In this document: positions 7,101 through 16,012 of the stretch, one piece after another | Position numbering within the stretch: position 1 is the first letter of the stretch | Layout of the letters: the number at the start of each line of letters is the position of its first letter | Source of the DNA: Kiritimatiellia bacterium | Lineage (GTDB): Bacteria > Verrucomicrobiota > Kiritimatiellia > RFP12 > UBA1067 | NCBI GenBank assembly: GCA_017405115.1 | Contig: JAFRBA010000163.1 | Coordinates: 1-46,412, forward strand | Reading direction: 5' to 3' | DNA length: 46,412 bases | Program-made: the position numbers and the translations under genes | The notes under the pieces: model-generated | What the model was told of the DNA's origin: nothing | The model's input: the letters and a program-made list of their open reading frames with translations, nothing else | Database searches by the model: none

Positions 7101-7942
7101 TTCGTTCCATCAAACTCCTGCCGATTGGCCATGGTCGAGATCGAGTTGTAGATGCGCTGCGACGAGCTGGTCCTTAGCAGCGAACCATTATTCGCGACGG
7201 CCGTGCAGTTGACATACGGACCGTTCCCGCTCAAGATGTATTCTTCATATGAGTCCGACGCTCCATTGCCGACGAAAATGCAATTGTACGCCTTGCACGC
7301 TTTCAACGCGGCGCCACCGTTGCCCGTATTGTCGTTATGACAACCCTTCACCATCGAGCGGAGGACGACGACACCGCAAAAGCCGCCGCCAAAATACGCA
7401 GCACAGTCGATTGCCGCGCAATCCTTCACATAGACGTCACATGTGCCCTGATTGAAACACACCGCGCCGCCATGTCCGGAAAGCTCGGCCGAGCCTTTGA
7501 TTCTCCCAGCCGAGCAATCCTTGAATGTGAATCCCCTGATAATGGAGCCGGCAGCGTCGGCGCCATCTGCGCAAATGCCGCGAACCGAATCCGATCCGAG
7601 ACCGTAGGAACCGGCGCCCTTTGCGCCGACGAGGAACGTGTCGTCTCGCGATCCAGTCGATTCGAGCGTAAGTTTCTTCGTAATCACCACGCGGTTCTTT
7701 GCGCCGTTCGAGTCGACGACCTCGCCCGAATCGTAGGTTCCGGGAGCGACCTTGACGACAAGCGTCGCCTCTCCTGACGATTCGGCGGCGCTGACCGCGG
7801 CCTGAATCGTCTTCTTTGCCGTTTCCGCGCTCGTCCCGTCACCGTCATCATTGGGTCGCGACGCGTCGACGTACCATGTTCCGGCCAACAGCGAAAACGA
7901 CGCTATAACAGCCATCACCAGCATTGCGCATTTTGTGTTCAT
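4130..7942 (-). CDS. Large secreted beta-helix protein with three DUF1565-type modules
   Basis: 1270 aa with a Sec signal peptide (MNTKCAMLVMAVIASFSLLAGT). Three repeating modules each open with a YVDA/WVDA strand followed by T-I-Q-A-A and a GTYD(D/E/S)GE strand: near residues 22 (WYVDASRPNDDGDG), 466 (LWVDAESTAD) and 813 (VYVDATKTDD). This is the DUF1565 start of right-handed parallel beta-helices. Each is followed by rungs of the VxNCxFxxN type (for example NCSFSDC and NCTFLYDN). The C-terminal 100 residues look like a beta-sandwich tail. Such proteins bind or cleave acidic polysaccharides or serve as surface adhesins. I cannot point to catalytic residues. Its ribosome site lies in a tandem 17-bp duplication. 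Confidence 0.75.
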   Translation of the reverse strand: MNTKCAMLVMAVIASFSLLAGTWYVDASRPNDDGDGTSAETAKKTIQAAVSAAESSGEATLVVKVAPGTYDSGEVVDSNGAKNRVVITKKLTLESTGSRDDTFLVGAKGAGSYGLGSDSVRGICADGADAAGSIIRGFTFKDCSAGRIKGSAELSGHGGAVCFNQGTCDVYVKDCAAIDCAAYFGGGFCGVVVLRSMVKGCHNDNTGNGGAALKACKAYNCIFVGNGASDSYEEYILSGNGPYVNCTAVANNGSLLRTSSSQRIYNSISTMANRQEFDGTNNGGANVIAEYGSGSSGFTNYRQVTNNTDSFYKLLVAVMMGDYRPVAGGDAESFGDPQWCELDWIPLEDRNLDYFSNPRVVGGNVDVGAIQGAVAVAGGVLKCRELVKTTGSSTYTRNWHANCGHATWVPTMVRVTPPEGTFCCTVGTDEALSKLKTVRYADRDGGFWQVVPESGRWRVLPVAATATLWVDAESTADAPTGAESAPFRTIQAAVDAADGTGYTIINVKPGTYDDGETVAVGLKSRVAIDRKNVFIRAVGEGDHVIRGEWHESATGCGENAVRCVAIDHGAAAYDYRVAIQGFRLENGATLTDDSSNGARGGAVCAFPFVSTTNCLYAQVLDCSIVNCVGSSTLANSVWLQNCSFSDCPSASAAIRQSVATSCTFRNVAGTISLLAEDSIAVGCSFSGEANGARMPIGANSVSFYNSIIMGGNITREIGAYGTYLYDVKKTDARGVPRDGSIWTDEDPMADFTADGRAPLLRASPAFGRWTVAEARLSGVIAYLGADCDGVPLQVSEDGKVTPGACQAAYDPKDVYVDATKTDDSQDGLTEATAKRTLAGAMAVACSGDTIHVAAGTYDEGEMSQTSAVVEGTAFNVKARVVVPRHATLVGAGSDRTTIRGGFVQDVESTLVRCVILGAGATLGRATVANGLCVTNSSGSASDDGYAAGVLADRSSIVEDCLIEGNRSYRYGAVYGGTFRRCTFRGNWAMQGANAVSVGSVKVLENCLATGNRGGTIVADYYTIDNCTFLYDNVQLNGTSRIDRFGSYASGARISNSALILSPTAENTQVPDLYNCLLPKLGSNSWRWSPISANNCLLSETAFSASWDGEPTEDGYIGLDRGSNVYAPAGADLANAQRIQNAVVDIGAYEYNWMPTYSAAFSRRGWAEVVATAGAVTKATPAGISFGADGSLTAIMRNDPGRDVVIEATVAEGALVVSVNGVERGRLTSGLARLGLGELHVGDRIELAFADAGSAVIAGLRSVSGLVVTVH

Positions 7943-7943
7943 C

Positions 7944-7977
7944 TGTGTTTTCCTTTCATTTGTGTTTTCCTTTCATT
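7944..7977 (-). repeat. Tandem 17-bp duplication carrying the ribosome binding site
   Basis: TGTGTTTTCCTTTCATT occurs twice head to tail (7944-7960 and 7961-7977). On the minus strand each copy carries AATGAAAGGAAAACACA, so the beta-helix gene has two AAAGGAAA ribosome-type sites, the nearer one next to its ATG. The second copy also overlaps the stop region of the DUF5696 gene. Confidence 0.85.
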
Positions 7978-9820
7978 TTTCCGTACCAACTACATTCGGA
8001 TAGAAGAGGTTGCCGACCGCGCACACGGTCTTCCCGCGATAGACAAGCGGACGGTCAGAATAGTTCGTCACCAGCTCTTCGCCGTTCTCGTAACGCGTCA
8101 CGAAGACCTGCGGCGCCAGCTCCGCATGCTCGCGAATGAACTCGAACTGGAGATGACGAAGCGATTGCCAGGCGTCGTACATCCTCCTCATGGGCTCCAA
8201 GTCGGCATAATCGGCGTAATAGAACATCGGCCGCCCACCCAGCTCAAACACCTTGAGCATGCGGTTTTCCGGGGTATCCAGATACATCGTGACGACCGTA
8301 TTCTTCCCGACGGCATCCGTCTTGCCGGCACCCCCGCGCGAATACGGCGCATCAATCGTCGCGTAAAACGGGTTAGACAGGATAATGCCGTTGAAAGCGA
8401 CCTGCCAGACGGGGAATATCCCGTCAATCATCCCGTTCCTGAACGACTGCCAGCCTGGATAGGGAGTCACGTACAGGACGTTATCGACAATCTCGGCGAC
8501 ATGGTCGAAACCTGACTCACTGGAAAAGCCGCCGAACGCCTCGTGGGCCTTCTTCCCGCAGGCAATCTGCCAGTCGCGCATCCGGTGCCGGTTGTTGCGA
8601 TGGTTCGGATCCCAGCAGGGGTCCGGCATCCTCGCCGTCGTGACGTCAACGTGCAGGAGCCCGTCCAGACCAAGACCTTTCATGTCGGCAAGGTCCTTGT
8701 CCATGTAGTTCCGCCAGATCTGCTCGTAGCAACTGTGATATACCTGGCCGCCCGGATAGACCGTGTACTTGTATGGCCGACCGTCCAGCGTCTTGGCGAC
8801 ATCCTGCGCCGAATACCGCCGTGCGTTGAGGTAGAAGTTATTCTGGTTGATGTGCACGCTCATCCTGTAGCCGAGAGACTTGCCGAGCGCTATGGCCTCG
8901 CGCATGCCCTTCTCACCGCCAAAGAGATCGTCCGCCGGAAAGAGGTCAGGAAACGGACCGTCGTGCCCACCCTTCTGAAATCCGACCATGCAGTGCGAAA
9001 GCCGATCCATGCCCGCCGCCTTGCATCTGCGCAGGAAATCGCAGTAGTCGGCAAAAGTATGGTCGACGACCACTGGCGGCATTTCCTTCAACCAATCCTC
9101 GGGTCCGGACTTCGTGCGGTCGCAACGCCCGAACTTGTAGCGGACAAACATCGACTCCGTCTCGTATTTAAGCGCGGGATTCCCCTTGACCCGCTCCCGA
9201 AGCGGGCGGCAGCCGCGCTCCTCCAGCATGTACTTGCGGTACAGGCGTCCCATGCCCGAATAGTTCGCGTCAGCTCCGGTCAGCCGGTAGAAGTCGATGA
9301 CCACGTCCTCGTAAAGGTCGAAACCTATCTCGGAGAAGTCGAACCGGCTGTAAAGCCGGTAGGTGCCGTGCCGCGCCTCCACGTTCGTGCGCGATTCGTG
9401 CCGCATCCCCTTGATGACGCCGCACCACGCCGAACCGTCCGCAAGCTTCATCCCGAAAAGTCCGGTCCTGTCGTAATTGTCATACGCCTCCTTGATGATG
9501 ACGGCGCCTTCGTCACGGGTCATCCGCCCCCACCGCCCGTCCGTCAGCATGAACCAGGCGTTCGCATCCTTCGGCTGCTCCGCGGCATCCGCAAAAACGT
9601 CGAACGAAGCCGTGTCCGCGGGAATGTCGCCTTTCGTCACGCGGATGCGGAACGCGCCGTCCGGACGACATTCGGCTTTGAGCCGTCGGACGGCCCTCCC
9701 CCCGTTTCCACTGTAGAGGACAAGGTTCGCGCAGTCCAATCCACGCCCTGCGGAAGCGCCGTCAAGCGCGAGTCCGAGAACCGCCATGCCAAGCACCGTC
9801 AGACGCCGTCTCACGCGCAT
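7973..9820 (-). CDS. Secreted DUF5696-type glycoside hydrolase-like protein
   Basis: 615 aa with an N-terminal signal (MRVRRRLTVLGMAVLGLALDGASAG). A beta-sandwich region (about 30-190) is followed by a TIM-barrel-like region. Around residues 362-395 the sequence reads YHSCYEQIWRNYMDKDLADM followed by GLGLDGLLHVDV, the core I associate with DUF5696 proteins related to GH101-like enzymes. Nearby candidates for catalytic acids are the Asp of HVDVTT and the Glu of FSSESGFDH (about 430). The protein probably cleaves an alpha-linked glycan outside the cytoplasm. The family call is reasonable; the substrate is unknown. The start at 9820 overlaps the acyltransferase stop by ten bases, fixing it in the operon. 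Confidence 0.65.
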   Translation of the reverse strand: MRVRRRLTVLGMAVLGLALDGASAGRGLDCANLVLYSGNGGRAVRRLKAECRPDGAFRIRVTKGDIPADTASFDVFADAAEQPKDANAWFMLTDGRWGRMTRDEGAVIIKEAYDNYDRTGLFGMKLADGSAWCGVIKGMRHESRTNVEARHGTYRLYSRFDFSEIGFDLYEDVVIDFYRLTGADANYSGMGRLYRKYMLEERGCRPLRERVKGNPALKYETESMFVRYKFGRCDRTKSGPEDWLKEMPPVVVDHTFADYCDFLRRCKAAGMDRLSHCMVGFQKGGHDGPFPDLFPADDLFGGEKGMREAIALGKSLGYRMSVHINQNNFYLNARRYSAQDVAKTLDGRPYKYTVYPGGQVYHSCYEQIWRNYMDKDLADMKGLGLDGLLHVDVTTARMPDPCWDPNHRNNRHRMRDWQIACGKKAHEAFGGFSSESGFDHVAEIVDNVLYVTPYPGWQSFRNGMIDGIFPVWQVAFNGIILSNPFYATIDAPYSRGGAGKTDAVGKNTVVTMYLDTPENRMLKVFELGGRPMFYYADYADLEPMRRMYDAWQSLRHLQFEFIREHAELAPQVFVTRYENGEELVTNYSDRPLVYRGKTVCAVGNLFYPNVVGTEK

Positions 9821-11019
9821 TTGCCTCCTTTCGGCCCCACAGGCTCGTTACGCTTTCCCGCAGCAGTCAGCCAACGCTGGACCGGACGATCCCAGCATGT
9901 CATCACGACGCTCGCGAAGCCGACCATCGCAACGAAGACGATCGCCACGACCGCCAGCACAACGGCATCCGAGACCTCGTGTGAATGCGCCTTCACCCAC
10001 CAGTCGTAAATGTACATGAACATGTAATGCGACATGTAAAGCGGGTATGACAGTTCGGCAAAGTATGTCAGAACCTTCGCCAGCGGTGTCGCATCATCCG
10101 TTTCGCTGCCGACGCCGATCAGAATCAACGCCGGAAACACCACCATCAGGGCTAAGGCCTCGAAAAGCGGATTGATCCACGGATGGGCCGCGCCGCCCAA
10201 CCTGTAGGCATGCGGCGTGCAGAGAACCGCCAGGAAAACGGCAACGGAAATCCAAAGGGCGCCCTTCGGCAAGCGGATCTTCCACCCAAGCCGCGAAAGT
10301 AGCAGCCCGAAGAACAGCGGGAACCCGAGGCGCACGAAACCGGCATAGTAGCCAAGCGGCAGATCAGCCCATCCGCCGGCCACCGACCAGATGAAATAGT
10401 TGGCGGCATCCGTGAAGAACCGGAAATCCGTGCCGAAGATGCTGTTCAGGTTGACGTGGAACGCGAATGTCAGCCAGAAGAAGGCGCAAACTCCCGCGCC
10501 AACCGCCAATCCCAGCTTGCCCAGGCGACGAACGAAAAGCGCATAGAGGATGTTGCCCGCGTATTCGTAGTACAACGTCCATGAACATGCGTTGAACGGA
10601 TTGATCATGCCGAAACCGACGACCGGCACCATTGTCGCCGCCCACAGCGCGAGGCCGACGGTTTGCACCGGTCCGGCGCTCTTGAGCCATGGTATCCAAA
10701 TCCCCGGTTCGGGCTGGAGAAAGCAAACGATCAAGCCCAAGACTACGCCGGAAACTACAAGCGGATGCAGCCGAACCAGCCTGCGCGCGAAGAAGTTCCA
10801 CGTCCCCATGCCGTTTCCCCAGCGACGGTCGTAGGCGTAGCCCAGCATGTAGCCCATAAGCAGGAGGAAGAATTCCACCGCCAGGTAGCCGTGGCCGACG
10901 ATCGACCCAATCGGCGAGCCCGGGCGTTTCGTCAGCGGATCGCAGAGATGGAAGAGCAAGACGGACAATCCTGCGATCGCCCGCAATGCATCAAGTATGA
11001 TCAATCTCCGCTTGATCAT
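9811..11019 (-). CDS. Acyltransferase 3 family membrane protein
   Basis: 402 aa with about ten transmembrane segments. The N-terminus RLIILDALRAIAGLSVLLFHL carries the family's D-x-x-R-A-x-A and Phe-His elements (catalytic His near residue 23), followed by GYLAVEFFLLLMGYML, the usual G-x-x-x-V-x-x-F-F-x-x-S/M-G pattern. Near 168 SWTLYYEYAGNI matches the conserved W-T-L-x-x-E motif. Such enzymes O-acetylate or otherwise acylate sugars at the membrane. In this operon it may decorate the cell's own glycans or modify liberated sugars. It lies six bases after the GH2 gene and overlaps the DUF5696 gene, so it is part of the long operon. Confidence 0.88.
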   Translation of the reverse strand: MIKRRLIILDALRAIAGLSVLLFHLCDPLTKRPGSPIGSIVGHGYLAVEFFLLLMGYMLGYAYDRRWGNGMGTWNFFARRLVRLHPLVVSGVVLGLIVCFLQPEPGIWIPWLKSAGPVQTVGLALWAATMVPVVGFGMINPFNACSWTLYYEYAGNILYALFVRRLGKLGLAVGAGVCAFFWLTFAFHVNLNSIFGTDFRFFTDAANYFIWSVAGGWADLPLGYYAGFVRLGFPLFFGLLLSRLGWKIRLPKGALWISVAVFLAVLCTPHAYRLGGAAHPWINPLFEALALMVVFPALILIGVGSETDDATPLAKVLTYFAELSYPLYMSHYMFMYIYDWWVKAHSHEVSDAVVLAVVAIVFVAMVGFASVVMTCWDRPVQRWLTAAGKRNEPVGPKGGKCA

Positions 11020-11025
11020 GAAATC

Positions 11026-13941
11026 CTACTCCTTGTCCAGCATATCGAGCATTCCGTCGAGGATTGTCGCCCCTTCCGGCGTATCCGACACGATGTCGAG
11101 GCCCGACACGGTGAACCTCTTCGCCCCGCCCGGCAGCGACGTTTCCGCCAGATAGAGATAGCACGCGTCGCGGCCCTCGCCGACAATCCGATAGTCCGCG
11201 CCCTTTACATCGGACAAAGGCAGCTCGGCGGCACCTTCTTTCACGATGCGGAAGAGAAGCGGATTCAGGACGCCCTGGTGCGGAAGCTTCGCCAAGACCG
11301 GCGTATCGGCAAGAACCATTCCGAGTTGCGACCCCATCCACCAACGCCCCAAGGCAATATTCGGACTTCCGCTCCAGTTCGAGACGGAGATCACGTTCCG
11401 ACCGAGCGCAAGCGCCACGCGTTCCTCGTCGGAGCCGCTCCTGGCGATCACCGTCTTGGCCTTCGCCGATTCTCCCGCCGTCAGGAGCCCGGGATAACGC
11501 GGCAGCAGGATGCCGCGGAACTCGTCCGCCGCCGCGACAGCGCCAGACGGACGGGGCGCCCGCTTCGGGAAGAACCACCAATCCCAATGGTTGGACTGCA
11601 CGAACTTCGAATTTCCCGCACGGCCCGAAACAGTCGCGACCAGCGTCGCCTTGCAGGCCTTGTCGAGTTCTGGCACGGTGAAGACGCTCCTCGCCACCTT
11701 GCGCGCGTGCCCGAGCTTCTGCGCACCTATGCCCTCGCCGCCGGCCAGGAACTCGCGGCCGTCGTCCGTCACGAACTTCCAGTCGATGCGCGCATTGTCT
11801 AGCGGCTTGTTCTCGTAATGGGCGAAGAGGAACGTGATGGGGAAGCTCTCGCCCGCGACATGCACGCGATTCGTCCCTCCCAGCCAAATCTCCGACGGAT
11901 TGCCCTCGTTTGCCATCCACCATGCCTCCGCCTCTGCCGGATCCGTCGTTTCGTCGTCAATCAGCACGCACGACGGCGAATTGTATTCGGCGACCTGGGC
12001 CGGCGATTCGCCCTCCGACTTCGTCCCTAGGAACGGATCGAACACGGCCTGCCCCGCATAGGCCAGGAACGGATCGCGCGGTTTCTGCGCGTACACCATC
12101 GGGCACCAGGCGCGCCAGCGGTCCATGCGCGTGCCGACGGAAACCGTCTGGGGGCACGCCACGTCCACGAGCGACCAGAACGAGTAGCCGTCGCAGTAGG
12201 GGTCGGCTCGCGCACACTCAAGCCCATACCTGCGCCAATGGGACTGAAACACGTGCTGGGCGTCCTGAAGCCGGTCGCCCCAGACGCGGTCGAGGCCGTA
12301 TCGCGCGAGCCACTTCTGCCGGTCGTCGTAACGTACGGGCGGTGCCCAGACGCCGGTGAACTTCTTTTCAAGGCGCGCATCGAGCTTGACGCAGACATTC
12401 AGGTATTCGTGGCAGAAGAACGGGCGATCCGGATCGTAGAGACCGCTTGGCCATATCGTGCGGGGACCGCCGACGAAATCGCTCACGTCCGGTCCGTTCG
12501 TGCGCGGATTCGGCGCCCCGTCCTGCCCGAAGACAGGCCTGTCGGGATCGAGCTTCTTCACGTATTCGTAGAATCTCTTGGACAGCGCGTGGCCGAACCA
12601 GCCCTCGTTTCCGCCGCTGTAGATCGCGAACGAGGGGTGCCGGCGCAAGGTCTGCCAAAGCTCGGTCACGTCCCCGACGGGGTTGAACGGAAAATCGTCC
12701 GTCATGTAATCCGTATAATAGGGCAGCTCCGGCATCACCATCAGTCCGAGTTCGTCACAGGCCTCGAAGAACTCCGGCCAGCGGCATTCGGTATGAAGCC
12801 GCACCTGGTTGAAACCGGCCGCGCGCACGATGCCGACTTCACGGCGGATGCGCTCGCGGTCCGGCGGCAGCACCCCCTCGACCGGCACGACATAGTGCCA
12901 ACCGACGCCGCGCAGGAAAACCGGATCGCCATTCAAGTAGAAGTCCTTCCCGCGGACCTCCAGCTTCCGCACGCCGAAACGTTCGCGACGCGACATCGCG
13001 ACGTTGCCGTCGACATCCAGAAGTTCGATCTTCGCCCAGTAGAGGTTCGGATGTTCCGGCGACCACGGACGGAAATCCTTCAGCGGAAGGCGCACGACGT
13101 TTTCGCCGATCTTCGCCTCGGCCTCGGCGACCTCTCCTTCCACTTCCACCCGGATCTTTCCGACACGACCGGCGGCCTCGCCCGTCAGCTCCACGTGAGC
13201 CTCAGCCCCACGTCCGTCGAAATCCCCTCGCACCCAGGCATCGTCGATGCAAACATGCGGCGTCGCCTGGAACTCTATGTCCCGAAGGATGCCACCCCAC
13301 TTGTTGTAATAGTTGAAGCAACCGCGACGCGATGCGGCGTAATTCGAGACGACCGCGACAATCTTGTTCTCCTCGCCTGGCTTCACATACGGCGTGACAT
13401 CGAACTTGCGCGTCGCACAGTATTCCTGCACCGAAGCGACCTGCGTATCGTTCAGCCAAAACCACCCCTGTGAGTTGACGGCTCCGATCGCGAGCCAGAT
13501 TCGCTTCCCCTTCCAGTCCGCCGGTATCGTCACGCGCTTTAAATAGAGGCAATCTCCCTCGAACTGATGCCTGAGCGGCGTCGGCGCGCTGTCCCACCAG
13601 CATTTCCAGGGACGCCCGACACCCGCCTCCCCGACACCTTGGAACTCCCAGCACCCGGGAACCTGAATGCTTCGCGCGTTTTCCCACGGAACGCCCGGCT
13701 CGTCAAACCCCTGCCACGTGATGCGGTGCGAGGCGTTGCGCCAAGTCGACGGCGAACGCTGCGAAAACGTCCACTCTCCACGGAGGGACAGAATATTCGC
13801 GTCGGCAGTCTCTCGCCCGATGGGGTTCACCACGCCGATATGCGACGGTATGCCGCCCCAGGAGTCCGGCCCGAACAGCACCGGCTCCTCCGCCGCGAGA
13901 CAGGTTCCCGCCACAAGCAACCACGCGCAGCACTTTGTCAT
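11026..13941 (-). CDS. Secreted glycoside hydrolase family 2 enzyme (beta-galactosidase/glucuronidase type)
   Basis: 971 aa with a signal peptide (MTKCCAWLLVAGTCLAAEEP). The GH2 layout is complete: sugar-binding jelly roll (about 50-225, including WFWLNDTQV), immunoglobulin-like domain (about 230-325) and TIM barrel (about 330-620). The acid/base is E446 in YSGGNEGW and the nucleophile is E512 in PFFCHEYLN. GFNQVRLHTECRWPEFFEACDELG is the usual barrel strand 2-3 region, given here only as a landmark at 376-399. About 350 further residues form accessory beta domains. It should remove terminal beta-linked sugars from glycans in the periplasm or outside. The start overlaps the end of the beta-helix gene by ATGA, and AAAGGGC precedes the ATG. 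Confidence 0.85.
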   Translation of the reverse strand: MTKCCAWLLVAGTCLAAEEPVLFGPDSWGGIPSHIGVVNPIGRETADANILSLRGEWTFSQRSPSTWRNASHRITWQGFDEPGVPWENARSIQVPGCWEFQGVGEAGVGRPWKCWWDSAPTPLRHQFEGDCLYLKRVTIPADWKGKRIWLAIGAVNSQGWFWLNDTQVASVQEYCATRKFDVTPYVKPGEENKIVAVVSNYAASRRGCFNYYNKWGGILRDIEFQATPHVCIDDAWVRGDFDGRGAEAHVELTGEAAGRVGKIRVEVEGEVAEAEAKIGENVVRLPLKDFRPWSPEHPNLYWAKIELLDVDGNVAMSRRERFGVRKLEVRGKDFYLNGDPVFLRGVGWHYVVPVEGVLPPDRERIRREVGIVRAAGFNQVRLHTECRWPEFFEACDELGLMVMPELPYYTDYMTDDFPFNPVGDVTELWQTLRRHPSFAIYSGGNEGWFGHALSKRFYEYVKKLDPDRPVFGQDGAPNPRTNGPDVSDFVGGPRTIWPSGLYDPDRPFFCHEYLNVCVKLDARLEKKFTGVWAPPVRYDDRQKWLARYGLDRVWGDRLQDAQHVFQSHWRRYGLECARADPYCDGYSFWSLVDVACPQTVSVGTRMDRWRAWCPMVYAQKPRDPFLAYAGQAVFDPFLGTKSEGESPAQVAEYNSPSCVLIDDETTDPAEAEAWWMANEGNPSEIWLGGTNRVHVAGESFPITFLFAHYENKPLDNARIDWKFVTDDGREFLAGGEGIGAQKLGHARKVARSVFTVPELDKACKATLVATVSGRAGNSKFVQSNHWDWWFFPKRAPRPSGAVAAADEFRGILLPRYPGLLTAGESAKAKTVIARSGSDEERVALALGRNVISVSNWSGSPNIALGRWWMGSQLGMVLADTPVLAKLPHQGVLNPLLFRIVKEGAAELPLSDVKGADYRIVGEGRDACYLYLAETSLPGGAKRFTVSGLDIVSDTPEGATILDGMLDMLDKE

Positions 13942-15998
13942 TCTGCCCTTTTTACCTCCAAGCCCGTATTGTCGACTTTGTTGCCTTCAAACACACCCCA
14001 TTTCACAAGCTCCTCGTCCTTGACATCGCCCGCACGCCACCACCTCGGATCGGAGACGCTCTTTGGGGCGTATTTTGCGATCCACCTGGCGGCGCCCCGG
14101 ATGAACGTGTTGTTGGCGATCACGTTCTTCACAGGTTCGTATGGATTCGGCCCGGGCAGATCCCTAACGGCCGGGAAAGCTTCGAGGTATGGTCCCTTGC
14201 TGCACGAGATACCGCCAAGGCTGCCCTTCTCCGCCAGCTCCTTGAGCCTCCCGTCAATGTGCGGCTTCTGCCAATGGGTACCGCGCTTGTCGACGTGAAG
14301 CGCACCCGGGCAGTCAACGAACACGTTGTTCGTGATCACGCATTCCCGGGCGCCTCCGACATAAACGGCCCACGTGCAGCGTTCAAAGCGATTGCCGACG
14401 ACTTCGACCTGTGCAATCGAATCGTCAAGGTAAATCGTTCACGCAGCCGCGCCGTTGAGCCCGATGATGTCATGGATGTAGTTGCCCTCGATCCTGTTCC
14501 CGCGCAAGAGCCAGCTGCGACCCGAGTAGAACGCACCGCAGTCCATCGAACCGCGGCAGACGCGATAGACCTCGTTGGATCGCATCAGCATGTTGCAGCC
14601 GAAGTAGAGGATCGCCGCATGGGGCGAATCATGGATGCGATTTCGCTCGGCACGCATGCCGACGCCCGACAGGCACACGCCAGGCCTGTACATGCGGTTC
14701 CAGCGCCCGAAATCGTGAATGTCGCACCCTTCGACGAAATGGTCGCTGCGCTTAAGCGTCTCGCGGTTGCCGTCCACGAGCCATGCGCCGCCGCCGCCCA
14801 TGCCGTAGAAACGGCAGTTTCGCGCGCCGCATCTCTCGCCGTCCTCGACGACCAGCGCATGCTGGCCGACGTTTCGAATCGTGCAGTCTTCTACGCGACA
14901 GTCCGCGCAATCCTTCATCCGCAGCGCCGAATTGCGGCAGGTCTCGAAAACAAGCCCGCGGAACACAACATCCTTAGCACCCGTCAGTCCGAAGAGCCGC
15001 GATGCCATCGACAGCTCGACGCGGCGGGTCCCGGCCTCGGCTTCCGGCATCCAGACAATCAGCTTGCCGGACTTCCGATGGATGTACCACTCGCCCGGCT
15101 CATCCAACTCGCTGAGCATGTTGAATCCGTAAAAATAACCCCCCGCCTTGTAACGATACTGATGCCACGGGCGAGAAAGCTCGATCGTCCCCGTCGCCAG
15201 GTCGAGTCTATCTATGCGCTGATGCTGTTCAGCCCAATCGCGGCACCAGCAACCGCACACATGCGGATCAGGCTCTTTCCCCCAAGCTGCCGGCAGAGGC
15301 TCTTTCGACGTAAACCAACCTTCGTCCGTGCAGTCGTACCCAATGCCATGCCCCTTGCGAAGTATCTTGCCAAGCAACTTGTCGATGTGATAGACGACAC
15401 CGGGCGCGGACCGGGCGACCGTCAGCGGCTTGTCGTCGACGAAAAGCTCCATGCGACCGCGGCTTTTCGTGCCGGACGGCGGCGGATGCGAACCCATGGT
15501 GAACTCGCCCTGATTCCAAGTGTTCGCGACACGTCGCTGGACGGCATCTTCGAAGTTATATAGGTAATCGCCCCAATCGGCAACACCCAGTTTCCGCAGG
15601 TCGTACTGAACAACGTTTTTCCGTGCCTTCTCCGGCAGAAGGTTGACGACTTCCTCATCCGTTACGGGTTCGGGATCGACTTCGACAAGCCGTCCACCCG
15701 AAATGCGCACCTCGGCGCCAGGCTTGGCGCACCACTCGACATGCGAATCCTCCGGTCCCAGCGCAACGGGATCAGTCAGTCCATACCGACCTGCCGCGAG
15801 CTCGACCCTCGCCGGCGCATCTCGACGAGACGGCTCCTCAAGCCGCCAGGCACGAACCATGTCTCGCACCGAGACGAGATCGGCACCTGCGGCAACCTCG
15901 AAAACCTTCTCCTCGCAACACCCCGCCATCAAAAACGGCAGGACGGCGCAAGGCAGGAATGCGACAACTGGCGATCGCTTGCTGAACGGCATAGTCAT
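13938..15998 (-). pseudogene. Right-handed beta-helix lipoprotein gene interrupted by an in-frame TGA
   Basis: Two same-frame segments, 14439-15998 (519 aa) and 13938-14438, are separated only by a TGA at 14439-14441. Joined they give about 686 aa: a lipoprotein signal (MPFSKRSPVVAFLPCAVLPF, then LMAGCC), an N-terminal region with an ISGG strand near 100, and a series of beta-helix rungs (CADCRVEDCTIRN, RNCRFYGMGG, VEGCDIHDFG, RGNRIEGNYI) that continues without a break past the TGA (VEVVGNRFERC, ITNNVFVDC, IANNTFIRG). The stop replaces what reads naturally as a tryptophan in GAA(W)TIYLDDS. It is a polysaccharide lyase or glycosidase-like family. Here probably a recent nonsense mutation or a sequencing error; other reading frames are not needed. 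Confidence 0.8.
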
Positions 15999-16012
15999 GT
16001 TTCTTACCTTTC

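Noticed and set aside
12238..13473. A 411-codon plus-strand frame opposite the first GH2 gene
   Set aside because: It is antisense shadow of a gene with intact catalytic motifs, with no domain or promoter of its own. The long plus-strand frames at 24845, 32337 and 42409 are dismissed for the same reason.
14439..14441. Selenocysteine or tryptophan recoding of the TGA in the beta-helix gene
   Set aside because: TGA ends several other genes here, tryptophan is TGG throughout, no selenocysteine-insertion hairpin is evident just downstream, and the position is not a redox site.
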